Assembly (NCBI RefSeq): GCF_037572775.1
Contig: NZ_JBBHKA010000001.1
Location: forward strand, 1-64,000
Direction: 5' to 3'
Source: Ramlibacter sp. PS4R-6
GTDB taxonomy: Bacteria; Pseudomonadota; Gammaproteobacteria; Burkholderiales; Burkholderiaceae_C
DNA length: 64,000 nt
Positions 18,926 through 28,991 of this stretch are shown here, in pieces (position 1 is the stretch's first letter; every line of letters begins with the position of its first letter). Position numbers and translations under genes: made by a program. The notes beneath the pieces were generated by a model. It did no database searches, was not told the origin of the DNA, and saw only the letters and a list, made by a program, of their open reading frames with translations.

Positions 18926-19846
18926 TTATGAGCCGGGATAGAAGGGTTTTCCAAGCGACGCGGGCATGTTCACCCGGATCCACGCCGGGTTGCGCGAGAT
19001 CAGGGCCAGCACCACGACGGTCGCGATATACGGCAGCATGGTCAGGAACTGGCTGGGGATGTCCACGCCCGTGCCCTGCAGGTGGAACTGCAGCATGGTC
19101 ACGCCGCCGAAGAGGTAGGCGCCGAGCAGCACGCGCAGCGGCCGCCAGGTGCCGAAGGTGGTGAGCGCCAGCGCGATCCACCCCTTGCCGGCCACCATGC
19201 CCTCGACCCACAGCGGCGTGTAGATCACCGAGATGTAGGCGCCGGCCAGGCCGCACAGCGCGCCGCCGGCGACCACCGCCAGCAGCCGGATGCGCCGCAC
19301 GGGATAGCCCAGCGCGTGCGCCGACGAGGGCGATTCGCCGATCGAGCGCATCACCAGCCCGCTGCGCGAGCGGTCCAGGAACCAGACCAGCGCGACGACC
19401 AGCGCGATCGCGAAATAGACCATCGGGTGCTGCTTGAACAGCGCGGGACCGAAGAAGGGGATGTCCGCGAGGAACGGGATCTCGAAGTGTGGCCGCTCCG
19501 GCAGCTTCTCCTGCACGTACTTGATGCCGGCGAACGCGGAGAAGCCCGCGCCGAACAGGCTGAGCGCCAGGCCCGTGGCGTACTGGTTGGTGTTGAGCCA
19601 GATCACCAGCACGCCGAAGATCGCGGCGAGGCCGGCGCCCACGGCAATGCCCGCGGCGAACCCCAGCCAGTCGTTGCCCGTGTGCACAACCGCCGCGAAG
19701 CCCGCGATGGCGGCGCACAGCATCATGCCTTCGGCGCCGAGGTTGACGATGCCGGCCTTCTCGTTGATCAACAGCCCGATGGCCGCGAGCGCGAGCACCG
19801 TGCCGGCGTTGAGCGTGGCGGCGATCAGGAATGCGTACGCGTCCAT
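18926..19846 (-). CDS. Nucleoside ABC transporter permease (second subunit)
   Basis: A 306-residue inner-membrane protein of the BPD_transp_2 (branched-chain/ribose/nucleoside permease) family, with about eight or nine hydrophobic segments. Family marks include AAIGLLINEKAGIVNLGAEGMML near the N-terminus and GYPVRRIRLLAVVAGGALCG in the conserved EAA-like cytoplasmic region. The ATG lies inside the end of the upstream permease gene (22-base overlap), so translation is coupled. It pairs with that permease as the heterodimeric channel of the BMP-type uptake system and is followed 36 bases later by the receptor gene. Confidence 0.92.
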   Translation of the reverse strand: MDAYAFLIAATLNAGTVLALAAIGLLINEKAGIVNLGAEGMMLCAAIAGFAAVVHTGNDWLGFAAGIAVGAGLAAIFGVLVIWLNTNQYATGLALSLFGAGFSAFAGIKYVQEKLPERPHFEIPFLADIPFFGPALFKQHPMVYFAIALVVALVWFLDRSRSGLVMRSIGESPSSAHALGYPVRRIRLLAVVAGGALCGLAGAYISVIYTPLWVEGMVAGKGWIALALTTFGTWRPLRVLLGAYLFGGVTMLQFHLQGTGVDIPSQFLTMLPYIATVVVLALISRNPAWIRVNMPASLGKPFYPGS

Positions 19847-20889
19847 CGGATCCTGTAGGCGATCAAGGTGTCGCAGGCCAACAGCGTGAAGAGCAGCAGG
19901 CCCTGGAACACGCCGGTGAGCGACTTGGGCAGCCCCAGGCGCGATTGCGCGAGCTCGCCGCCGATGTAGAACATGCTCATGAGCAGCGCGGAGAACACGG
20001 TGCCCACCGGGTGCAGGCGGCCGACGAAAGCGACGATGATCGCCGCGAAGCCGTAGCCTTCGGGCACGTAAGGCGTGAGCTGGCCGATGGGCCCGGCGAC
20101 CTGCAACGCGCCGGCGAGCCCCGCCGCGCCGCCCGACACCAGCAGCGCCGTCCACAGCGCGCGCCGCGACGAGAAGCCTGCGTAGCGCGCGGCGTTAGGC
20201 GCCAGGCCGCCGACCTGCTGCGCGAAGCCCGCGCGCGTGCGGAACAGGAACACCCACAGCGCCGCCGCCGCGACCAGCGCGATCACGATGCCCACGCTCA
20301 CGCGCGAGCCCGCCATCAGCCGCGGGATTTCTGTCACGGCTTCGAAGGTCTTGCTTTGCGGGAAGTTGTAGCCCTGCGGGTCCTTCCACGGGCCGAACAC
20401 CATGTAATTGAGCAACTGCTCGGCGACGTACACCAGCATCAGGCTCACGAGGATCTCGTTGGCGTTGAAGCGGTCGCGCAGGAAGGCCGTGACCCCGGCC
20501 CACAGCATGCCGCCGGCGATGCCGGCGAAGACGATGGGCACGACGATCCAGCGCGTCGTGTCCTTGGCCGCCAGCAGCGCCACGCCGCCCGCGAGGAGCG
20601 CGCCGATCACGTACTGGCCCTCGGCGCCGATGTTCCACACGTTCGAGCGGAAGCACACGGCCAGGCCCAGCGCGATGATCAAGAGCGGCGTCACTTTCAC
20701 CAGCAGTTCGCCGATGCGGCCCGGCGAGCTCACCGGCTCCCACAGGAACACCTGCAGCCCGCGCACCGGGTCCTTGCCCAGCGCCGCGAACAGGATCACG
20801 CCGATCACCATGGTGAGCAGCAGCGCCAGCAAGGGCGAGGCCACGCTCCACGCGCGCGAGGGCTGCGGGCGCTGCTCCAGCCTAAGCAT
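19825..20889 (-). CDS. Nucleoside ABC transporter permease (first subunit)
   Basis: A 354-residue BPD_transp_2-family permease. It has a long first hydrophobic segment (SPLLALLLTMVIGVILFAAL), the conserved ICFRSNVWNIGAEGQ-like element (LAVCFRSNVWNIGAEGQYVI) and the cytoplasmic loop with RDRFNANEILVSLMLVYVAE. A Gly/Ala-rich loop (GLAPNAARYAGFSSRRALWT) follows. It corresponds to NupP/YufP-type proteins of nucleoside ABC importers. Its start overlaps the ATPase stop by 8 bases and its end overlaps the next permease start by 22 bases, so the operon is tightly packed. Confidence 0.92.
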   Translation of the reverse strand: MLRLEQRPQPSRAWSVASPLLALLLTMVIGVILFAALGKDPVRGLQVFLWEPVSSPGRIGELLVKVTPLLIIALGLAVCFRSNVWNIGAEGQYVIGALLAGGVALLAAKDTTRWIVVPIVFAGIAGGMLWAGVTAFLRDRFNANEILVSLMLVYVAEQLLNYMVFGPWKDPQGYNFPQSKTFEAVTEIPRLMAGSRVSVGIVIALVAAAALWVFLFRTRAGFAQQVGGLAPNAARYAGFSSRRALWTALLVSGGAAGLAGALQVAGPIGQLTPYVPEGYGFAAIIVAFVGRLHPVGTVFSALLMSMFYIGGELAQSRLGLPKSLTGVFQGLLLFTLLACDTLIAYRIRWTRTHS

Positions 20890-22387
20890 GCGCCTCGCTC
20901 CACAGGCCGCTCATCCACTCGCCGATGCGCTGCACGGTGGCGTCGCGGCGCGCGATGGACGGCGACAGGCGCCCCTTGGCGATCACGTACAGGCGGTCGC
21001 AGACCTCGAACAGCTCCTCGAGCTCCTCGCTGACCACCAGCACCGCGCAACCCGCGTCGCGCAGCGCCAGCAGCTCGCCGCGGATCTGCGCGGCGGCGCC
21101 CACGTCCACGCCCCAGGTCGGCTGCGAGACGATCAGGAGCTTCGGCTTCGCGTCGATCTCGCGGCCGACGATGTACTTCTGCAGGTTGCCGCCCGACAGC
21201 GATTGCGCCGCCGCGTGCGGCCCGCCGGCCTTGACGTTGAAGCGCGCGATGATGTCCTGCGCCTGCTGCCTCAATGTGCCGGTGGAGATCCAGCCGTGCG
21301 CCACGGCCTCGGTGCGCGTGAGCATCAGGTTGTGCGCGAGCGAGAGCGTGGGCACCGCTCCGCGGCCCAGCCGCTCCTCGGGCACGAAGTGCAGGCCGAG
21401 CGCGCGGCGCTGCGCGGGGCCCAGGCGCCCCGATGCGCGCCCGAGCACCGCGATCGCATCGGGCTGCGCGCGCGCATCTTCGCCCGACAGCGCCAGCAGC
21501 AGCTCCTGCTGGCCGTTGCCGGAGACACCCGCGATACCGACCACTTCGCCGGCGCGCACCTCGAGCGACACGCCCTCGAGGTCCACGCCGAACTGGTCGC
21601 GCCGCGGCAGCGACAGGCTGTCGACGCGCAGCGCCACCTCGCCGGGCTGGCGGTCGTGGTGCTCCAGCTGCGGCGGCTCGGCGCCGATCATCAGGCGCGA
21701 CAGCGACGCGTTCGTCTCCTGCCGCGGGTCGCACACGCCCGTGACCTTGCCCGCGCGCATCACGGTGCACGCGGTGCACAGCTCGCGGATCTCGTGCAGC
21801 TTGTGGCTGATGTACAGGATGCTGCAGCCCTGGGCCGCCAGCTTCTTCAGCACCACGAACAGTTTCTCGACGGCCTGCGGCGTCAGCACCGAGGTCGGCT
21901 CGTCGAGGATCAGCAGCTGCGGGTTCGTCAGCAGCGCGCGGATGATCTCCACGCGCTGCATCTCGCCGACCGACAGCGTGTGCACGTGGCGCGAGGGATG
22001 GATGTCCAGCCCGTACTCGGCGGCCTTCGCCTCGATGTCGCGCGTGACCTGGGCGAGCGACAGGCTCTTCGCGAGCCCGAGCCACACGTTCTCGGCGACG
22101 GTCAGCGTGTCGAACAGGCTGAAGTGCTGGAACACCATGCTGATGCCCCGCTTCCTTGCCTCCTGCGGGCTGCGGATGGCGACCGGCTGGCCGTTGAAGC
22201 GCACCGCGCCTTCGTCGGGCTTCACCGCACCGTAGATGACCTTCATCAGCGTGGACTTGCCCGCGCCGTTCTCGCCCAGCACCGCGTGCGTTTCGCCCGG
22301 CATCACCGTGAGCGACACGCCGTCGTTGGCGACGACGGCGGGATAGCGCTTGGTGATGCCCTCCAGTTGCAGCCGCGGGGTGCTCAA
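20882..22387 (-). CDS. Nucleoside ABC transporter ATP-binding protein (two ABC domains)
   Basis: A 501-residue tandem ABC ATPase of the sugar/nucleoside import type (NupO/YufO-like). The N-terminal domain has Walker A GENGAGKSTLMKV, signature TLSVGEMQRVEI and Walker B LLILDEPTSVL. The C-terminal domain has Walker A GVSGNGQQELL (degenerate, as usual for this family), signature SLSGGNLQKYIVGRE and Walker B LLIVSQPTWGVD. The start is a TTG directly after CGAGGAGAAGGGCGG, a strong ribosome binding site; no upstream ATG fits. It is the first gene of the operon and diverges from xdhA, with only 42 bases between the two starts. Confidence 0.93.
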   Translation of the reverse strand: MSTPRLQLEGITKRYPAVVANDGVSLTVMPGETHAVLGENGAGKSTLMKVIYGAVKPDEGAVRFNGQPVAIRSPQEARKRGISMVFQHFSLFDTLTVAENVWLGLAKSLSLAQVTRDIEAKAAEYGLDIHPSRHVHTLSVGEMQRVEIIRALLTNPQLLILDEPTSVLTPQAVEKLFVVLKKLAAQGCSILYISHKLHEIRELCTACTVMRAGKVTGVCDPRQETNASLSRLMIGAEPPQLEHHDRQPGEVALRVDSLSLPRRDQFGVDLEGVSLEVRAGEVVGIAGVSGNGQQELLLALSGEDARAQPDAIAVLGRASGRLGPAQRRALGLHFVPEERLGRGAVPTLSLAHNLMLTRTEAVAHGWISTGTLRQQAQDIIARFNVKAGGPHAAAQSLSGGNLQKYIVGREIDAKPKLLIVSQPTWGVDVGAAAQIRGELLALRDAGCAVLVVSEELEELFEVCDRLYVIAKGRLSPSIARRDATVQRIGEWMSGLWSEAHA

Positions 22388-22429
22388 CCGCCCTTCTCCT
22401 CGTTTCGTCCTTCTTGGTTCATACTGGAC

Positions 22430-23889
<1,460 letters not shown>

Positions 23890-23893
<4 letters not shown>

Positions 23894-26250
23894 ACATGCG
23901 CGACAAGGCGGCCAGCGACCTGGGCGAACGCAACATCGCCCCGGCGATGGAGTCGCCGCACGCGCGCACGCAGCACTCGCCGGCGGTCGCCGTGCCGCTC
24001 GCGCACGAGAGCGCCCGCGCCCATGTCAGCGGGACGGCGACCTACATCGACGACATCCCCGAGATCAAGGGCACGCTCCATGCCGCGCCCATCCTGTCGA
24101 CCGTGGCGCGCGGAAAGCTGCGCGGCGTCGACGTCGCCGCGGCACTGGCGATGCCCGGCGTGCGCGACGTGGTGCTGGCGCGCGACATCCCCGGCGACCC
24201 GGTGCTCGCGACCTTCGTGCACGACGAACCGGTGTTCGCGCAGGGCGAGGTGAACCACGTCGGGCAGGTGATCGGCCTCGTCGTCGCGGACACGGTGATG
24301 GACGCGCGCCGCGCCGCGCGCAAGGTGGTGCTGGACATCGAACCCCTGCCCGCGATCCTCACGCCGCGCGAGGCGCACGCGCAGCAAAGCTACGTGCTGC
24401 CGCCGGTCACGGTGCGGCGCGGCGATGCCGACGCGGCGCTCGCGCGCTCGAAGCGCCGGTTGCAGGGCCAGTTCGAGGTGGGCGGGCAGGAGCACTTCTA
24501 CCTCGAAGGCCAGGTGGCCTACGCCATCCCGAAGGAGCAGCGCGGCTGGCACGTGCACTCCAGCACGCAGCACCCGGGCGAGGTGCAGCACTGGGTGGCG
24601 CATGCGCTGGGCATCGAGAACAACGCGGTCACGGTGGAATGCCGGCGCATGGGCGGCGGCTTCGGCGGCAAGGAAACGCAGGCCGGCCACCTCGCGGTCT
24701 GGGCGGCGCTCGCGGCGCACAAGTGCGGGCGGCCCGTGAAGATGCGATTGGACCGCGACGACGACTTCCTCGTCACCGGCAAGCGCCACCCCTTCGCCTA
24801 CGACTGGGAAGCGGGCTTCGACGACTCGGGCCTGCTCACGGCGCTCAAGGTCAAGATGTACGCCAACTGCGGCTTCTCGGCGGACCTGTCGGGGCCGGTG
24901 GCGGACCGCGCGATCTTCCATACCGACAACGCGTACTTCCTGTCGGACGTGGAAATCGTCTCGTATCGCTGCAGGACGAACGTGCAGAGCCATACCGCCT
25001 TCCGCGGCTTCGGCGGGCCGCAGGGCGTGATCCTCATCGAGGCGATCCTGGGGAACATCGCGCGAACCCTGGCGCTCGACCCGCTGGACGTGCGCAAGCG
25101 CAACCTGTACGGCGTGGCCGAGCGCAACGTCACGCACTACCAGATGAAGGTCGAGGACAACATCCTCGCGCCGCTCATCGCACGCCTCGAGGAGCATTCG
25201 CGCTACCGCGAACGGCGCGGGCGCATCGCCGCGTGGAATGCGAAGAGCCCCGTGATCAAGCGGGGCCTCGCGATCACGCCCGTCAAGTTCGGCATCAGCT
25301 TCACGGCCACGCTCTTCAACCAGGCCGGGGCCCTGGTGCACGTGTACACCGACGGCAGCGTGCAGGTGAACCACGGCGGCACCGAGATGGGCCAGGGCCT
25401 GAACACCAAGATCGCGCAGCTGGTCGCCGACGAGCTGGGCGTGCCCTTCGAGCGCGTGCGCTCCACCGCGGCCGACACCAGCAAGGTGCCGAACGCGTCG
25501 GCCACCGCCGCATCGAGCGGCACCGACCTCAATGGCCGCGCGGCGCAGTACGCGGCGCGCAACGTGCGCGACAACCTCGCCGCCTTCGTCGCGGGCCTGG
25601 ACAATTGCGGCGCGGGCGCGGTCGGGTTTTCACGCGGCCAGGTCATCACGCCGGCGAACACGCGCAGCTTCGACGAGGTGGTGAAGGCCGCGTACGCCAA
25701 CCGCATCCAGCTGTGGAGCCACGGCTTCTACCGCACGCCCAAGATCCACTACGACAAGACGACGCTGACGGGCCGGCCCTTCTATTACTTCGCCTACGGC
25801 GCGGCGTGCAGCGAGGTAGCGGTGGACACGCTCACCGGCGAATCGCGCGTGCTGGCGGTGGACATCCTGCACGACGTCGGCACCCCCGTGAACCCCGCCA
25901 TCGACATCGGCCAGATCGAGGGCGGCTTCATCCAGGGCGTGGGCTGGCTCACGACCGAGCAATTGGTGTGGAACGACAAGGGCGTGCTCACCACGCACGC
26001 GCCCAGCACCTACAAGATCCCCACCAGCGGCGACGTGCCGCCGCATTTCGACGTCCAGCTGTGGCCGGAGGCGAATCGCGAGGACAACGTCGGCGGCAGC
26101 AAGGCCGTGGGCGAGCCGCCTTTCATGCTGGCGATCAGCGTGTGGGAGGCGATCCGCGAGGCCGTCGCGCAGGCGCGCGGCGACGGCCGCCCGGTGCAGA
26201 TGGATGCGCCGGCGACCGCCGAGAACGTGCTGAAGGCGCTGGGCGCCTAG
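23890..26250 (+). CDS. xdhB: Xanthine dehydrogenase large (molybdopterin-binding) subunit
   Basis: A 786-residue catalytic subunit whose ATG overlaps the xdhA stop (ATGA). After an N-terminal linker the a/b-hammerhead domain begins at VSGTATYIDDIPEIKG. Molybdopterin motifs are MGGGFGGKETQAG (near 252), HTAFRGFGGPQGV (near 370), VNHGGTEMGQGLNTK (near 493) and the catalytic glutamate in GGSKAVGEPPFMLA (near 741). It oxidises hypoxanthine and xanthine, and is cytoplasmic in this family. The insertion chaperone gene xdhC, often third in the operon, does not follow; the convergent kinase-like gene overlaps the stop by 4 bases. Confidence 0.95.
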
Positions 26251-26876
26251 TCGACCAGGCGCGCGGCCTGCAGGACCAGCTCGCGGATGCTCGCGGGCTT
26301 GAGCGAATCCACCGACACGGTCAGGTCGTAGTCGGAGGGCGACTCCTGCTTGACGTCGTAGAAGCGCCTCAGGTAATCGGCGCGGGCGGCGTCGCTGGCG
26401 CGGATGGCTTCGCCGGCCTCGGTGGGGCTGGCGCCGCCGGCCGTGGGCGCCCATTTCATGACGCGGCCGAATTCGGAGCCCGTGATCAGCACGCGCAGCA
26501 CCTGCTTGCGCCGCGCCAGCGCGTACGAGGCCGCGTGCGCGACGATGACCACCCGGCCTTCGTCGGCCGTTTCCTGGATCGCCTGGCGTATGAGGTTGCG
26601 CAGCTCGTCGCTGGGCCGCGTGGCCTCCTTGTTGTTGGCGAAGTAGGCCACGAGGTCCGAGCCCTGGTCGGCGATCTCCTCGAGGGCCTGCACCAGGAAG
26701 TTCTTGCGCCGCTCGGCGCTGGCGACCTCCGCCGCCTGGAGGCCGCGCTTTTGCGCGGCGCGTTCGACGATCTCCTCGTCGACGTAGCGGAAGCCCAGCT
26801 CCTGCGCCACTTCATGAGCGATGTTCTCCGCCCCGGTGTACATCGCGCGCGAAATGCAGACTACGGTTGCAACCAT
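26247..26876 (-). CDS. Cytidylate kinase-like family protein with degenerate P-loop
   Basis: A 209-residue protein. The start is fixed by AGGAGG seven bases upstream, which rejects longer in-frame starts. It matches the cytidylate kinase-like family: MVATVVCISRAMYTGAENIA, FRYVDEEIVERAAQKRG, EGRVVIVAHAASYALARRKQ, VLRVLITGSEFGRVM, and a C-terminal SDYDLTVSVDSLKPASI. The usual P-loop of relatives (SREYGSGG-type) is replaced by SRAMYTGAEN, which lacks the Gly-rich loop and the lysine. Catalysis is therefore doubtful and it may bind nucleotides for regulation. The stop codon is shared with xdhB on the opposite strand through CTAG. Confidence 0.75.
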   Translation of the reverse strand: MVATVVCISRAMYTGAENIAHEVAQELGFRYVDEEIVERAAQKRGLQAAEVASAERRKNFLVQALEEIADQGSDLVAYFANNKEATRPSDELRNLIRQAIQETADEGRVVIVAHAASYALARRKQVLRVLITGSEFGRVMKWAPTAGGASPTEAGEAIRASDAARADYLRRFYDVKQESPSDYDLTVSVDSLKPASIRELVLQAARLVD

Positions 26877-26937
26877 TTCGGCCCTCCTAGGTGGACGGGC
26901 CATGATACGGACGAGCCAAGGGGGGCGCAAGCGCCGC

Positions 26938-27780
26938 TCAGCGCGGCTTGCCGAAGGCCTGCGCCCAGAAAACGACAGCTTCCGCATTCATGTTGACGCC
27001 GTAGGCCACCCCCATCTCGCTGTAGTCCGGGTTCATGAGGTTGGCGCAATGGCCCGGGCTGCGCAGCCAGTCGGCCACGACGTCCTGCGGCGTCGTCTGC
27101 CCCGATGCGACGTTCTCGCCCACGCCCCGCCAGCGATAGCCCGCGCGCGTGATGCGTTGCGCCGGCGTGCTGCCGTCGCGGCCGCGGTGGTCCAGGTAGG
27201 CGTGCGCGGCCATGTCCTGCGCGTGCTGCGCGGCCGCGCGCTCCAGCTGCGGGTTCCACCGCACGGCCGGCGCCGCGTCGAACGCCTTGTCGCCGCAGGT
27301 CCGGGGATGCGCGCGCGCCTCGTTCGTCAGCGCCAGCACCTTCGCCAGCGCGGCCTTGCGGTCGGCCAGCTGCGGCACTTCCAGCGGCGCGGCCAGCACC
27401 AGGAGCCAGCGCGAGCCGCTGCGGTGGAAGCCGAAGTCGGTGAAGCCGGGCTCGACCAGCGCCGAGCAGTAATGGTTCGCGAAGGCATCGGCGACCGCGG
27501 CCGCGTCGCGGTAGCCGCCGAAACTGGCATGGAACACGCGCGTGGCGCGGTAGCCCTCGTGCTCCAGCGCCGCCAGAGGCTTCTCGCCGCGCTCGGCCCG
27601 CGCCGCGGCACGCACCACGGCGGCAGACCAGTGCAAGGGCTCGCGCGTGCCCGCGTGCCCCGCGCAGCCGCGGGCCCGCGCCTGCACCACCAGCGACAAC
27701 AGGTGCTCGTCGCCGGTGCCCGCGCCCAGCGCGGCCGACGCGCCGGCAAGCATGAGCACCGCGATCGTGCGAGAGGCCAT
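26938..27780 (-). CDS. CAP (SCP/PR1) domain secreted protein
   Basis: A 280-residue exported protein with signal peptide MASRTIAVLMLAGASAALGA. The N-terminal half (about 30-145) is an unassigned domain with VFHASFGGYRDAAAVADAFA. The C-terminal half (about 150-280) is a CAP domain like those of YkwD-type proteins: LTNEARAHPRTCG, NPQLERAAAQHAQDMAAHAY, YRWRGVGENVASGQTT with the conserved Glu, WLRSPGHCANLMNPDYSEMG with the second His, and AVVFWAQAFG. Bacterial CAP proteins are extracellular and of mostly unknown biochemistry. It diverges from the PAS-domain gene with 58 bases between starts. Confidence 0.85.
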   Translation of the reverse strand: MASRTIAVLMLAGASAALGAGTGDEHLLSLVVQARARGCAGHAGTREPLHWSAAVVRAAARAERGEKPLAALEHEGYRATRVFHASFGGYRDAAAVADAFANHYCSALVEPGFTDFGFHRSGSRWLLVLAAPLEVPQLADRKAALAKVLALTNEARAHPRTCGDKAFDAAPAVRWNPQLERAAAQHAQDMAAHAYLDHRGRDGSTPAQRITRAGYRWRGVGENVASGQTTPQDVVADWLRSPGHCANLMNPDYSEMGVAYGVNMNAEAVVFWAQAFGKPR

Positions 27781-27838
27781 GCGCCATGCTACCGCTGGCA
27801 CGCAACGTGCACGCGCCTTTGCCGAAGGAGGCCACGGC

Positions 27839-28717
27839 ATGGCTTGGCTCAATGGCGATGCGGCGGCGGGCGTGACCTACCGCGGCTACCTGGGCGCAAC
27901 CGGGCAGGACTCGCAGGCGTGGCTCGCGCAGGAGCGCTGGCAGGAAATGGAAGCGCTGGTGCGCGTGGCGGCGCGCGCCGGCCGGCTCGGCGCGTGGTCG
28001 CTGCGCCTGTCGGACATGGCCTGGGCCTGGTCCGACGAGGTGCGCGCGATCCACGAGGTGGGCCCGGAATTCCGCCCGACGACCGAGACGGCGCTGGCCT
28101 TCTACGAACCGCGGTCGCAGCTGAGGATCATGTCGGCCTTCGAGGACTGCGCCACCTGCGGCACGCCCTTCGACCTGGAGCTCGAGCTGGAGACCGCCGG
28201 CGGGCGCCGCGCGTGGATCCGCGCCATCGGCGAGGCCGAGCGCGACGCCGACGGCGGCATCACCGCCCTGCGCGGCGCGATCCAGGACATCACGCGCCAC
28301 AGGGCCGCGGTGGCCGAGGCGCACAAGACGGGCGAACGCCTCGCGCGCACGCTGGAGAACCTGCCGGACGGCTACATCCTGCTGGACCGCCAGTGGCGCT
28401 TCGTCTACCTCAACCCCGAGGCCGAGCGCATCCTGCACCGCACGCGCGCCGAGCTCCTGGGCAAGAGCATGCTGCGCACCTTCCCGGAAACGGGGCGCGG
28501 CGTCTTCCTGGAGAAGTGCACGGACGCCGCGACGGCGAACCGCAGCGTCGAATTCACCAAGTTCTACGCGCCGCTGGCGATCTGGGTGCACTTCAAGGTG
28601 ACCCCCACGGACGAGGGCCTGACCTTCTGCATCCGCGACGACACCGAGCGGATCGCGATGCGGCGTGAAGTTTTACGCTTGCGCGCCCAACTCGGCCGCA
28701 AAACCGCCCCGGACTAG
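27839..28717 (+). CDS. PAS-domain signalling protein without an output domain
   Basis: A 292-residue cytoplasmic protein; AAGGAGG ends seven bases before the ATG. Two PAS domains are visible. The first (about 45-170) contains GRLGAWSLRLSDMAWAWSDE and ends with DADGGITALRGAIQDITRHR, a PAC segment. The second (about 180-270) begins ENLPDGYILLDRQWRFVYLN and ends FCIRDDTERIA. No kinase, GGDEF, EAL or HTH domain follows; the chain ends about 20 residues later in a short helix. It may be a partner of another sensor or a truncated kinase. Stop at the window's CCGGACTAG. Confidence 0.8.
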   Translation: MAWLNGDAAAGVTYRGYLGATGQDSQAWLAQERWQEMEALVRVAARAGRLGAWSLRLSDMAWAWSDEVRAIHEVGPEFRPTTETALAFYEPRSQLRIMSAFEDCATCGTPFDLELELETAGGRRAWIRAIGEAERDADGGITALRGAIQDITRHRAAVAEAHKTGERLARTLENLPDGYILLDRQWRFVYLNPEAERILHRTRAELLGKSMLRTFPETGRGVFLEKCTDAATANRSVEFTKFYAPLAIWVHFKVTPTDEGLTFCIRDDTERIAMRREVLRLRAQLGRKTAPD

Positions 28718-28733
28718 TGCTGCAGGCGTGAGT

Positions 28734-28752
28734 TCCGACACGTTCTGTCGGA
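28734..28752. repeat. Inverted repeat (hairpin 1) in the leader before the 49-codon ORF
   Basis: TCCGACA and TGTCGGA form a perfect 7-base-pair stem around the loop CGTTC. There is no T-tract on either side, so it is not a standard Rho-independent terminator. It lies 17 bases after the PAS gene stop codon. Confidence 0.6.
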
Positions 28753-28769
28753 GAACGCCGCCAATGGAC

Positions 28770-28796
28770 GAGGCAGGCGCCGACAGGTCCTGCCTC
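28770..28796. repeat. Inverted repeat (hairpin 2) in the leader before the 49-codon ORF
   Basis: GAGGCAGG and CCTGCCTC form a perfect 8-base-pair stem around an 11-base loop. It follows hairpin 1 by 17 bases and precedes the small ORF start by 23 bases. No T-tract follows. It could be an mRNA leader structure, a protein-binding palindrome or a weak terminator. Confidence 0.55.
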
Positions 28797-28819
28797 AGCC
28801 AGTCGGCACGATACGTGTC

Positions 28820-28969
28820 ATGAAGATCCTCCATCTCATCCACGTCATGACCGCCCAGGCGTTCTACAAGTGGGCCATGTCCGAGATCAACCCGCTGCAC
28901 CCGGACCTGCCTCGAATCATGATGCGCCGCCAGGAACTCCAGGACAAGGCCCAGCGCCTGTTCGCGTAA
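28820..28969 (+). CDS. Small protein, 49 aa, upstream of ureD
   Basis: The ORF begins MKILHLIHVMTAQAFYKWAM and ends RRQELQDKAQRLFA. It is mostly amphipathic helix around a motif NPLHPDLPRIMMRR, with no signal peptide. Almost every third codon position is G or C, a coding-like pattern that intergenic DNA would not be expected to keep. There is no obvious Shine-Dalgarno sequence. The stop lies 22 bases before ureD, so it may be co-transcribed with it. I have a vague memory of similar short proteins in Comamonadaceae but no function for them. Confidence 0.55.
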   Translation: MKILHLIHVMTAQAFYKWAMSEINPLHPDLPRIMMRRQELQDKAQRLFA

Positions 28970-28991
28970 TTGAAGAGTTAAAGTCGGCGGC

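Noticed and set aside
15654-19718. Minus-strand open frame of over 1300 codons across the PAS kinase and nucleoside transporter genes
   Set aside because: It crosses a strong terminator and real genes in another frame; content is low-complexity Arg/Ala/Gly with no domain.
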